The notes beneath the pieces are model-generated. The model searched no databases, was not told where the DNA came from, and was given only the letters and a program-made list of their open reading frames with translations. Shown here one piece after another: positions 22,596 through 33,800 of a DNA stretch of 64,000 bases; position 1 is the stretch's first letter; each line of letters begins with the position of its first letter. The stretch covers positions 2,208,279-2,272,278 of the forward strand of contig OZ020622.1 of the NCBI GenBank assembly GCA_963971575.1, written 5' to 3'. The DNA comes from Liopterus haemorrhoidalis. Its lineage: Eukaryota; Arthropoda; Insecta; Coleoptera; Dytiscidae. The position numbers were made by a program, and so were the translations under genes.

Positions 22596-22821
22596 CAGAG
22601 CCGCAGTAAGGAAAACTTGTGCTAGGGGCAAAACTGTGTTTTGGCGCCCTTGCCAAATAAATGTGAAGGGCCAAAAAAAAAGGTTCTCACCTCCCAAATT
22701 CCAAGTGAAGAGCAAAAAAAAAAGGTCCTCACTTTCGCAATGTCGCGCCCCTTAGTTAAGCTCATCGACGCCCTTTTCCTTAGTGCGCTAGGGACCGTCG
22801 CCCCCCCTTACTGCGGCTCTG
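22596..22821. mobile_element. 226-bp hAT-like element with intact 8-bp target duplication and minisatellite
   Basis: The ends CAGAGCCGCAGTAAGG and CCTTACTGCGGCTCTG are perfect 16-bp inverted repeats. The octamer CGTTTGGC stands directly before (22588-22595) and after (22822-22829), an exact hAT-size duplication. Inside, 22673-22740 carries about two units of the minisatellite (GGTTCTCACCTCCCAAATTC, AAGTGAAGAGCA, A-run, GGTCCTCAC). The element is non-coding. Its right flank is family B sequence. CAGTGGTTCCCAAACTTTG just upstream (22551) looks like the end of yet another hAT. Confidence 0.85.
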
Positions 22822-22925
22822 CGTTTGGCTACAATTTTTACCCTACAGATAAACAGACAGACAGACACATGAGTGACGTTATAAGGGTTTTTTGATGGTC
22901 ATACCTACAAAATCCTAAAAAGTGA
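22822..22925 (-). repeat. family B fragment
   Basis: GGCTACAATTTTTACCCTAC, a short ACAGACAG run and GGTCATACCTACAAAATCCT are the reverse of family B landmarks at 33.98-34.1 kb. The hAT element just left of it has split the copy. Confidence 0.7.
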
Positions 22926-23559
22926 GTTCATGAAAACATAACAAGTTAAAAATTCCATTTAGTTTCATTTAAACATTTGGAATACTTTTTACGTAAAATT
23001 TTAAAATATTTTAGGGTCAAAATAAACTAAATCAAAGTATAATCTTCAAGATCTAAGAGCGGAAATGAAAAAATCGTATTTTAAATATAGAAATCAATAT
23101 TTGAAGTTTTAAGTATAAAAAATTTATGTAAACTTTTTTTTTTTGAAATTCAACTGAATATTAAACGAAATCGAAAAAAGTCAAAGAGTAACTTTTTTAT
23201 TACTTTTTTAACTTTTATTAACTGTTAGGTCCCTAAACTTTTTACTCTAAAAGTGTATTTTAAACTTAGTTATTCATAGTTCTAAATTTTAGAATTTAAT
23301 CTTATACTAGCATTATTTCCATTACATAAAATTTTATACAGATATTTTTTATCTTATTTCTGTTACATTAAACATAGATTTTAAGACAGTGATTCAATTT
23401 TGAATAAAAATTTCTCCTGTATGATAATCTACAAGGGAGGGATGATGTAGAGCGAATGAATATGAAAGATATTTTTAAAATTTAATTCACTTTTTATTTC
23501 TCTAAATATACAGGTGTTCCAGCCAAGTAGTTCACCATTGCTATCTTTCTTAATATTAC
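22926..23559. other. AT-rich stretch, nothing recognised
   Basis: TACAGGTGTTCCAGCC (23510) resembles a common arthropod repeat end, with no supporting partner. Confidence 0.35.
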
Positions 23560-24200
23560 ACTGCCCAACAAAATAATTTTTTATCTTGGTGCCGGAAAAG
23601 TAAGAACTGATTTTGGGTATTTTAGATCTGCTGATTCCAAAAATACCTCTTTTTCGTAGCAGCTCTAGTTTTTGAGATATAGACTAATTGATTTTAGTTT
23701 TTTATCTAAAAACGGTAAACTTCTTCCTTGGACAGCAAAGTGGATATACAAAATATCCTTGTTTTTTATGTCTTTGGGACAGCAGAGCTAAGGATCAGCA
23801 CTGGGTTAACAGAAATTGGGTGATTTCCATTAAGAAATGTCATAATTCAAGAAAAACAAAACGTTGTCAACGAACCTTTGGTTGCAAGAGAGAAAATTAT
23901 ATTTCCACCCTTGCATATCAAGTTTGGGTTTATGTAGCAATTTTTAAAGGCTTTAAATTGAGATGGACTTTGTGTAGGCTACTTGACACGTAAATTTCCT
24001 GGGATTTACTCTGAAAAACTGAAAGCATATTTGATGGTCCTCAGATAAGGCAACCTACTGAAGATCCACAACCCAATCCAACCGCATCAATGAACGAGAT
24101 TGAATCTAATTCTTGGTGTTCATTTATTCAAGTAGTACAAAATATTCTTGGAAATCATAAGGCAGAGAATTAGTGAAAAATATGTTTTCCAACTTTAATA
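23560..24200 (+). pseudogene. second copy of the unknown repeat-associated protein family (upstream part)
   Basis: The open frame 23688-23993 contains FFLGQQSGYTKYPCFLCLWD, then SRAKDQHWVNRNW. The next frame gives IIFPPLHIKFGFM and YLTRKFPGIYSEKLKAY, and later ASMNEIESNSWCSFIQVVQN and ILGNHKAEN. This order (GYTKxPCFLCLWDSR, H-W, LPPLHIKLG, KFPGLSxEKLKAGIFDGPQI, NFLGNxKAxN) is the upstream part of the family whose downstream part is at 6.24-6.8 kb. The C-F-L-C pair and following His could bind metal, which is conjecture. Stops and frameshifts disable it. Confidence 0.75.
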
Positions 24201-24571
24201 TTCTCGGTTGTAATATGATATCAAGGAGTAAGATGATGGTCTACTACTGTTGGAGTCTTCAGAAAGACTGTTTCTGAAACTCCATGCTAGAAAGTTGTAC
24301 AAAAATTAAAAACTTACATATAATAAAAACAAAAGTAAAAATTAAAAAGTATTTTGGTTACAAATATTGTTCGAATAAATATCCATTACTGTTTAAATAC
24401 AATCTTATTCTTTATTTTATGATTCGCATTACATTGCGTAACATATTTTTAGAAATTTTGCTGCAAGTAAGAGATATTTTACGAGACAATACACATGCTT
24501 GGAATTCGGTGTATTTCTATTAAGGAAATTTGACTATTGTAAAGTATTTAGATTTTTTGGAAAGTATATTG

Positions 24572-24579
<8 letters not shown>

Positions 24580-24612
<33 letters not shown>
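24580..24612. repeat. (AT)n microsatellite
   Basis: About 16 AT units, roughly 80 bp upstream of the splice acceptor of the first coding exon of the beat-like gene. Confidence 0.9.
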
Positions 24613-24615
<3 letters not shown>

Positions 24616-24696
24616 AAGGGCTGTTGCTAGGAGTGTTATGTGGTTCACATTTCTATAAATATTTTTTGAAATAGTAACTTATTCCATTTTTTTCAG

Positions 24697-24810
24697 GTAC
24701 TTAAATTTCAATAGTGCTTTTTCCGTTAAACAGTGAAACGAACAAAATCGTTATAAAAAAATTGTGATAGTGCAAAATAAACTGGTGCAAAATGTGCTCA
24801 AACTAACAAT
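24697..24810 (+). promoter_or_regulatory. 5'-UTR of the beat-like gene with acceptor and four-codon uORF
   Basis: TTCCATTTTTTTCAG ending at 24696 is a strong splice acceptor with no coding exon before it, so at least one further non-coding 5' exon is likely upstream. Within the leader, ATG-TGC-TCA-AAC-TAA at 24792-24806 is a four-codon upstream frame that ends four bases before the main ATG. The main start context is AACAATATG. Confidence 0.5.
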
Positions 24811-24859
24811 ATGAAGAACTGGATGCTTGTGACCTTCATTATTTTTAATTTGAATTTTG
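24811..24859 (+). CDS. beat-like exon 1 (signal peptide)
   Basis: Encodes M1-F16 plus the first base of G17. Donor GTAAGT is consensus. Confidence 0.85.
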
Positions 24860-27800
24860 GTAAGTAACTTTTTAACTCAAAATATATATTTTCTCAAAAA
24901 ATAAAAAAATAGAATTACATCCGGATTAGAGCTGCATTATTCCTTAGGCATTTTAGGCATCATTATTGCCTAAAATGCCTAAGTGCCATAACTTAAATCA
25001 TATTGTGGAATTTTATTGAAATCTTTGGAATAGTATTTAGGCATAATCCTGTGACCTAATTCCATAATTTTGAATTAACTCTTTACTAATTCTAAATTGT
25101 CAGCATTTATTTCAAATAACGTAAAACACATATGTAAATTTAACGAGTCCCGGAGGAGAAATAACTATCTTAAGTTAAGGTGGGTTAACCACTGAATTGT
25201 AAATTTTAATTCTCGTTAAGTGCAATAAATATAGCTGTAAGGATTGCGGTGGCCATCTTAAACTGCAAATCCTTTGTCTACTGCAGTAAGAGCTGAAAAC
25301 GACCCGATTTCATAAATAAGTTGCACATATGCAAAATAATAGACATTCCGTTTCTCGCTAACTTAACAGGGTTAACCAAAGTTAAAGAGATAGAGAAATC
25401 TGACATATTGCATAGTGAAACCTTTTTTAAAAAATTTATGAGGATTTTAAGTTCATAGTTTTTTTTTTTTATTTGTATTTATTTTGCGTCGGCATATTTC
25501 TGCAAGCTAATCGCCATGGGGCGAACTGCAGCACTTGTATGAGGGGTGAATTATTGTGAAAATTGGAGTAATATTAACCCTTTGCACTCCAGCCTAGTGA
25601 CTCATATAGTATACCAACAACTCCAGAACTATATTAGTTACTTTCGTACGTTAGTAAGTTTTTGCTGTTAAGTCATTAGTAAGGGAGGTTTTTAAAAACT
25701 TTAATTAAAAAAATTAATTTAAAAAAAAAGTTTTTAATATATTTTAGAACATACAATGATTTCTTTAAACAGGCGAGATGTGCAAGTTTCCAACAACAAA
25801 AACAGAACGGTAAAATATTAAGCCAATGTCAAATAAGCTGTTAAAGCAATATTATACTTTCTGGACCATATTTATAAAATTATCGATGATAAAGACGTTG
25901 CAATAGGAGTATTTATTGATCTGTCCAAGGCATTTGACTATGTTGAACACCAAACTCTTCTAGCCAAACTAGAAAGATATGGAATTAGAGGACATGCTCT
26001 GGCCTGGTTTTATATTTTAGTTCCTGATTTCGCTTATATTTTACTTATACATTTTATACTTTTACATTTTACACTTATAACACTTTATAACATTTTGTAT
26101 TTTATTTATTTTTTTATCATATGACTGTAATAATATTTTTTTAATCAATAACTATGTTTTATAATTGACTTGTCCTGAAATTATGTAATTTTTTGGATCA
26201 ATAAAGTATTATTATTATTATTATTAATTACAAATTTCATCCTTAACGACTTAATAATCACAAAAATCAGCATAAAAAGTGTAGTTATTTTTGGTCTACC
26301 AGGAGTTAAATCATCAATATTGAAATACCAAACACAAGATAAAGAGGATTATGGTCACCCGTTGGCCCTTTTAGACCACAAATACAACGTTGTAAAGAGG
26401 GGTCTAGCCATATACTGACCCTTACACATTATACACATTACTGGCCATCTCTTGTTCCCATGGGAAAAATTACATACGCTCTTGTACACCCCTAGCTGAA
26501 GAATTATGTTAAGATTTCCTCTGGCAAATGTTCGTTTACAATTTATTTAAGACTTGCACTTCCACATACAAACGGCATATTAGCCAAGATATATTCCTCT
26601 CAGGACTTAACCGAATAACTTTACAGAAACGTTTTAATATAATCAATAACTCTCTCAATTTAAAATGACGAAGATATATGACAGATAGCTGCATATAGTG
26701 AAGAGAATACGTGGTGACGAAGAGGATAGGATTATATATCATCATCATCGTCAGCCAGAGTTGAGCCTAGGCCTCTTGTTTCCAGATTTCATAGCCATGT
26801 TTTCAATCTGTGTACATTCAGGAGTATTATGGTCAGTATTACGTCCATTTCTTGGCGTACACAGAAAGGCACCTACAGCTTATAGCCGGTTGCGAATGGC
26901 TAAGCAGGTCCTGTAATTTATATAAATATTTTTACACAAATTATTTGACCTAAGCAGGAATTGAATTCACGTCCATGTCCTTGCTTAGTGGTTAGAGCAG
27001 ATACAAGCGGTTTAATGTTTGAAGCCACCGGCTTGCTTTTTGTAAAAAAGTTCGCGAAGCTAGAATTGACGCTGAACAAGGTGATGCTGTGTGTGTGGTG
27101 GGACTGGAAAGGAATCGTCCACCATGAGCTACTTCCAGTTGGCCAGACGATTGATTCTCAACTCTACTGTGTACAACTAGAGAGATTACGCCAGGCAAAT
27201 GAAAGAGAACTGCCCGAATTGAATAATAGGACGCCGTACTTCTTTGATGACCCGTCAAAAATTGTGAGAGCTTGGTTGGGAAATTTTGTTGCATCCGCCG
27301 TATAGTCCAGACATAGCACCCTCTGACAATCACCTATTCCGATCTCTGCAGAGATGTCACAATGGAATTAAGCTGGTTTCAAAAGAAGCCTGTGAAAACC
27401 ACTTGATTCAGTTTTTCAACCAGAAACCAAAGAAGTTATTTACCGATGGCATCATGGCTCTACCCGAAAAATGGCGAAACGTTGTCGATAATAATGGAGC
27501 ATATTTGGTTTAAATAAATTCATTTTCACACTATAACAAAACCGACAGACGGACGGACAGAAAGACCGGCAGACATCATGCTAAAAATAGTCAAAACGTT
27601 ATGTACCTCAATTCGTGGAGATCCATCGAAATCTCGAAATGTCAAAATCGGTATGATCACAATAACTTCCTTATATATGTTGGCGGTCGGTAAAAACGCC
27701 CCGAACTTTTTCCCAGACCTGATATATGGGAAGAAAGAATATTCTGACCAAGTGTACAGACCAGAATACATTTGCATTGGGGGCATGGGTACCCGCAGCA

Positions 27801-30800
27801 TTTTTTTCAAGAAGGTGCAAAATATGAATGCATACTTTTGGAAGTGTTCCGTATTAAGTGTTCTTATATTATAAAGCTTTCAGCCTGTTATTTTTCACCT
27901 ATCATCAATTGCCATATTCGGAACTCTTCGTACGTACTCGAACAGTTTTGGGGTGCTACGATAAGAGAAGCATATTGTGGGGGGGGGTAACCATTGACGA
28001 AATAGTAGACTATAGTCTTTGAATTATCTAAATAACATAATATTAAAAACTGATGTGAACAGCTTATTTCGATTCGATCAGTTGCGATTAATTCAAACTT
28101 TTTTAAGTGTGATTCTATTATTTATTACGTTTAAGAGAAACTAAAAAAAAACAATAATTTCTTTCCCAACCTCATCAAACACTTCGCCGTCACCTACACC
28201 TGGAATTTCTGGGAACAAAATACTTTATTTTTGAATCATCTACCATAAATAAACTTATGGAATAGCAATTCATTCTATTAAATAATTTATTCCATATAGC
28301 TGTATAAAATTGTCAACTTTTGTGTATTTTGTAAAATGTAAAATAAAGGAACATCAGTGATAATTTATTTTTATAAAAGTTTTATAGCCTACGGAAATTC
28401 ATTTCAAGCTGGTAAAAGTTTATGGGGACAGTGCTCCCTCATTTTCAACAATAAAAAATGAACTGTTGAATTTAAACGTGGCGTGCTTGAATATGATCAA
28501 CGTTTAGGTCGTTCAAAAGTGAAACATCAGAAAAAAATGTTCAGCAAGTGCATACGATTTGGGATGATCAAGGAATAAAAAAGCGTTACTTAGTGGACGC
28601 CATTGGCATTTCAATAAGATCGGTAAATCACATCTTAACTGATATTTAAATATGAAAATACTATGTGCAAGTTTAATTCCACATTTGTTAGATATTGATG
28701 AATGTACCCAAAGACAAATCAATTTTGGCGATGGAGAAAACAAGAGATTTGGAGTATGAATTGGTGGAACATCCAACCTGTTCACCAGATTTAGCTCTTT
28801 CAAACTTTCATTTGTTCCCAAACCTTAAGAAATTCGTGGAAGCCGTGTCCCATCAAATGAAGAGATAATGGTAGCTGTTGATTTATTTTGGACCTTCCAG
28901 AAAGCCACTGTGGGGATGGTGTAATGTTTTTGAAGCAATGCTGGAATAAACGTATTGATGTTAAAGAAGATATTGATGTTTTACTGAAAAATTGTATTTA
29001 TTTTAAATTGAAAATCTAAATCTCTCCTCGGATAATATTGATATACAAAAAGTAAACAACTAAGACCAATCCTCAGAGACAAACATCACCAGGGACACCA
29101 AATCGTTTACAAAACAATAATCCAAAATATTACGTATGGTGCAATTCATCTTTTTGGAGTCGATAATGTCAAGAGCTAGGCAGGAAAAACAAGGTACCCG
29201 ATTACTTGATAGACTAGAAAATCTAGACCAGAATTGGCGAAACTTTGTTTCGTGTGAAAATTTTATTGGCTTCTGCAATGAAAGGAGTTAAACTATTATT
29301 GTTATTTTGTTGAGTGAATTCAGTAAACTAACACAATTTCAAATATTAAAAGTTTCCTTTAAAAACTTAAGTAATTTTTTTAAATTTTCCATGTGCAAAG
29401 TGCATGTTATAGATAATTCAAAGTCTTCCTAACAAAGGTTTTGTGTTAATTTTTTTTTTCTGTTGTACCATTTATCATTTCCGACAAGAATGTTACGCCC
29501 TTAGAGCGCACAAAAACAATACCTTGCTTTAACATGCTGCAAGAACTATGTTAATATTACCCTGCGAGATGCTACTAAAGAATTTCATACAAGACATGTA
29601 ACACGAATATTAAAAATATATAAATTATTACATAAAGTAGGGTTTAGTTTTTTTAACGTTCTACTTTTGATTTCTTCTTCTGTGCTTCTATTCCTATTTG
29701 AACAAATACTTTAAGTATTGCTTAAGGCTGTTTGGGTACCTATTCTTGAATTTAATTTTTGTTTTCTTTTACAGGTGATGTTTACAATTTGAAAATTTTG
29801 GAAATGAAGGTTCCTTTAGTAGCAGATCCAAGAAATGAGCTACTTCTAAGCTGTAAGTTCGACATGAACGGCCAAAAACTGTACTCCGTCAAATGGTATA
29901 AGGATGAACAGGAATTTTTTAGGTAATAGAAAATGATTTTATGATTTTCATGAATTTTCGAGTGCGTAAAATGTATTGTTTTTGTATGAGTGGGAATATT
30001 GTTCCTAGTCACAAGTGAGTGATGAAAACTCACGAATACAAAAAGAAATTTAACGCACAAGTTCATACCATGTGTTCAAACAGAAATTACATAAGGGTTG
30101 ACTGTGGAAAAATAAAATAATGTGTACTGCAAGCTTTAATTGTCAATTAATTAACTGTCATCACTGTTGTTGTTATAAGTTCCTATTGAAAATTCAATTA
30201 TAATGGTTTTTACAATAGAACACAAAAAATTTATGATATAATCATATTTTCGAAATGGTGTTCGAGTGAACGGCGAATGAATTTACAGTGCGTCATGTTT
30301 TGAGGAATTTTGGCTACAATTTCCTGATATTGCTTTCCTTGAAGGAGATTTTTACAGCGCACTTAGATAGGGTGATCATTTTCTTAAGAAGGTAATGCGA
30401 GACGGAGCAAAAAATAGGTCCTCATCTCCCAAATCCAAGTGAAGAGAAAAAAAAGGTCCTCACCTCCCAAATCCAACTATCGCTTTATAAAACTTGAGTC
30501 TCTTTCATAAAAATTGTAAATTTCATAATTTTTTTATGACAATTTTTATCGTGCTATGTTAAAAAACGGTGAAATTAATAATAAAAGCTGCAATCTCGGT
30601 TATTCATTGGTAATATCGCTCGTGGGTAAAAACATTAACTATGAAATCAAGAAAAAAAGTAAACAGTTTTTGAATAAATATTTTTGCTGTGGGCATTGTC
30701 AATGGACCATTTTGTGGCAATAACTGGATTCATTTTGTTGTTTACAAAAGCTTATTGCTTTGTTTTTATCCAGTTACGTTGAACATATCGGGGTTATACT

Positions 30801-33800
30801 GTAATTGTCCAGAATTTAAACCTCTATTGAGTATCATTGACTTCATTTTAAAAACTTTAAATAATGAATCGAGGGGAGATCGACGTTCTTCAATTAATGG
30901 AGAATTGTTGAATTTTGATGGAATTTTATATGATCTCAAATTGACTAATAACCAGGCTAAGTCATTTAGAAAATTTTAACAACGAGACAATCTAACCAAG
31001 AGATTAATTTATCCGGTTATTCATTTGATTTAACTCTGCTTCTATTTTTATTATTATTGGGTTGTTACATAAGTCCTTTCGTTTTTTTTTTTCACCTTTT
31101 ATTCAATAAAATAGACACTCTCAAAAAAACTTTTATTATCTGTTCATTATTTTCTATCGCTTTGGACAAACGCTCAGGCAATTTCATAATGCCATCTCTC
31201 CAGAAGGTTCCGTCTTTGCTCTCGAAAAATCTGTAGAGGTGAATTTTGATATCGTCCAAAGATGCGTTTTTTTCCGTTAAGGGAATTTTGTAGAGAACGA
31301 AACAAATGGTAGTCGGAGCATATGGTCCAGACATCGCACCATCTGACTACCATTTGTTTTGCTATCTACAAAATTCCCTTAAAGGAAAAAATTTCCCATC
31401 TGTGGACGATATCAAAATTCACCTGGACAGATTTTTCGAGAGCAAAGACGGAACCTTCTGGAGAGATGGCATTATGAAAGTGCCTGAGCGTTTGTCCAAA
31501 GTGAAAATAATGGACAATATATTTGATAATAAAATCGAGGTGTGTAAATTAAGTAACCGGACTGATTTTTTTTTTTTTTTTTTATTTGAATAGAATTATA
31601 ATTTGAAATAATCCCTTAAAATAACTTCCTTGGGAAGCCACATAGCGCTGGAGATGGTTCTTCCAATCCTCATAGCAGTTCTGGAACTCGGATAGTGGAA
31701 TCCTTTCAGCTGGTCGGTTACGGACCTTTGAATGTTTTCGAGTGTCCCAAAATGACGTCCCTTGAGGTGATTTTTCAATCTTGGGAAGAGGAAAAAGTCA
31801 CAAGGACTCAAGTCAGACGAATAAGGAGACTGAGGAGCCACAGAAATATTGGCTAAAAACTCATTTATTGAAATTTCAGATTTTTCTCATCTCCAATTCA
31901 TTGGTCAAAATCTGATGAACGGTAATGTGAGTTATATTCAACTATTCTCCGATCATTCTGACTCTCAACCGACGATCTGAACGAACAAGATCCCGGATTT
32001 TGTTGACATTTTCATCGGTTCTTGAAGATGAAGGCTTTCCGCTGCGTGATTCATTTTCAATCAACTCTCTTCCTTCTGAAAATGCCTTAAACCACCAAAA
32101 AACCTGGGTCCTTGACAAAACACTGTCTCCGTAGGCCTTCTGAAGTTTTGCAAAAGTTTCCGTTGCACTGTGCTCAATTCTGAAGCAAAACCTGATAGCA
32201 CACCGTTGCTCGAAATGAATGTCACTCATTTTTACAACGCAGAAAAAACTGTTTCACGAAAAAAATCGCTACGGACAATAAAATTTGTGAAATATTTTTC
32301 TTTTAGTAGCGAAGTACTGTCGTTGATTTGACGTAAGCGTTATGTATAAATCTCAATTATATTCCATCAATTTGAACGATTAAGAAACTGCTTGTCTTTG
32401 ATCTGTTCTGACAATTATTTCTATTATTTACAGGTATCTACCCTTGTCAAAACCAAGTGACCGTTTCTTCAAAGTCTTAGGTGTACACCTGAGTAACGTA
32501 AACTGCAATCAGGAGCAGTGCGATGTCCTCTTAGACCAATTAAGTACGACGACAAGCAGTGGTTCTTATCGATGCGAAATTTCTCTAGATGCTCCAACGT
32601 TCAGAATCGCTTTCGAGACAAGAAATCTGACAGTAGCTGGTAAGATAATAAAAGCTAAATATTTGATGAGTAATAAAAGAAAACTAAAATAGCTCTAGGA
32701 GATGAAGACCCTCAGTTAACAGGAGTTTCATCGTCTTATATGCTTGGAGATTTAATCACCGCAGTTTGTACGTCAGCACCTTCTGATCCAGCTGCTATAG
32801 TAACGTGGTTTGTCAATGGGAAACAGGTAACTTTATTTCTAAAAAAAAAAATAATAATAAAATAAATAAATAAAATAAAATCAGAGTATTACTGCATCTA
32901 TAGATTATCAAAAAGTAACAGTAAAGGCTCATTTACATTTAGATACAAGTATGAGGACTTGTATGAGATACAAGTATGAGCTCATACAAGTTTGATCATA
33001 CAAGTCAACATACACATGTCAATATACAAGTCGAAAATCATGTCATTTTTGTGCTCTATTTACATTTGCATACACGCATACACAAAAATGTCTAGTGATG
33101 ACGAGGAGAGTTTTTTGTATTTAAGTACATGTGCATTACTTCTGTCAAAATCACGAAAAAGAAAGCGTAGGTGGCAGCGATATTTTTTATCTCGACGAAA
33201 AACCCATGGGGCCTACCCAATGTTGATTAATGAACTGACTTTAAATGGTTCATGCTTCAGAAATTATGTGAGAATGAGTGTCGCTGATTTTGAAAGAATA
33301 CTCATTGGTGCCTCCATTAATTACTAAAAGTGATACAAGATTTTGAGAAGCTATATCATCTGCAGATCAATTGGCTGTTACATTACGGTTCTTGGCAACT
33401 GGTGACTCATTTGCATCACTGATGTACGCACCTAGGATTTTTACCTTAGATAGCTCTCGACTAGACTTTTATGTTATGCCATTTAGTTTATACATCTTTA
33501 GCCATGCAACTTAGCTCCTCAGAAATGTTATCATAATCTTTTCTTTTGTTAAAATCTTTATACTCCTTCGACTTTACATCCCAGATATTACTGGCTATGA
33601 TTTTTTCAATTAATAACCGAATTTTATTCTTATTCCACAGACATATTTAACTTGTAAAAAAAAACTATTAAAAATAATGAAATGTGAGATATCTTTTAAA
33701 ACATAACCTAACTTTCCACCAGGTTGTCAGCTCATACAAGTCAAGTATATGGAAAAGTCTGCTCATACAGAAAGTATGAGCAAATGTCAATGGATTTGAC

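Noticed and set aside
22486..22755. Overlapping open frames of 84-118 codons on both strands
   Set aside because: They cross the hAT-like element and its minisatellite and match no family.
32444..32692. Stand-alone 82-codon gene at exon 3 of the beat-like gene
   Set aside because: It begins inside exon 3 and reads through the donor at 32640 into the 53-bp intron. The spliced model explains it.
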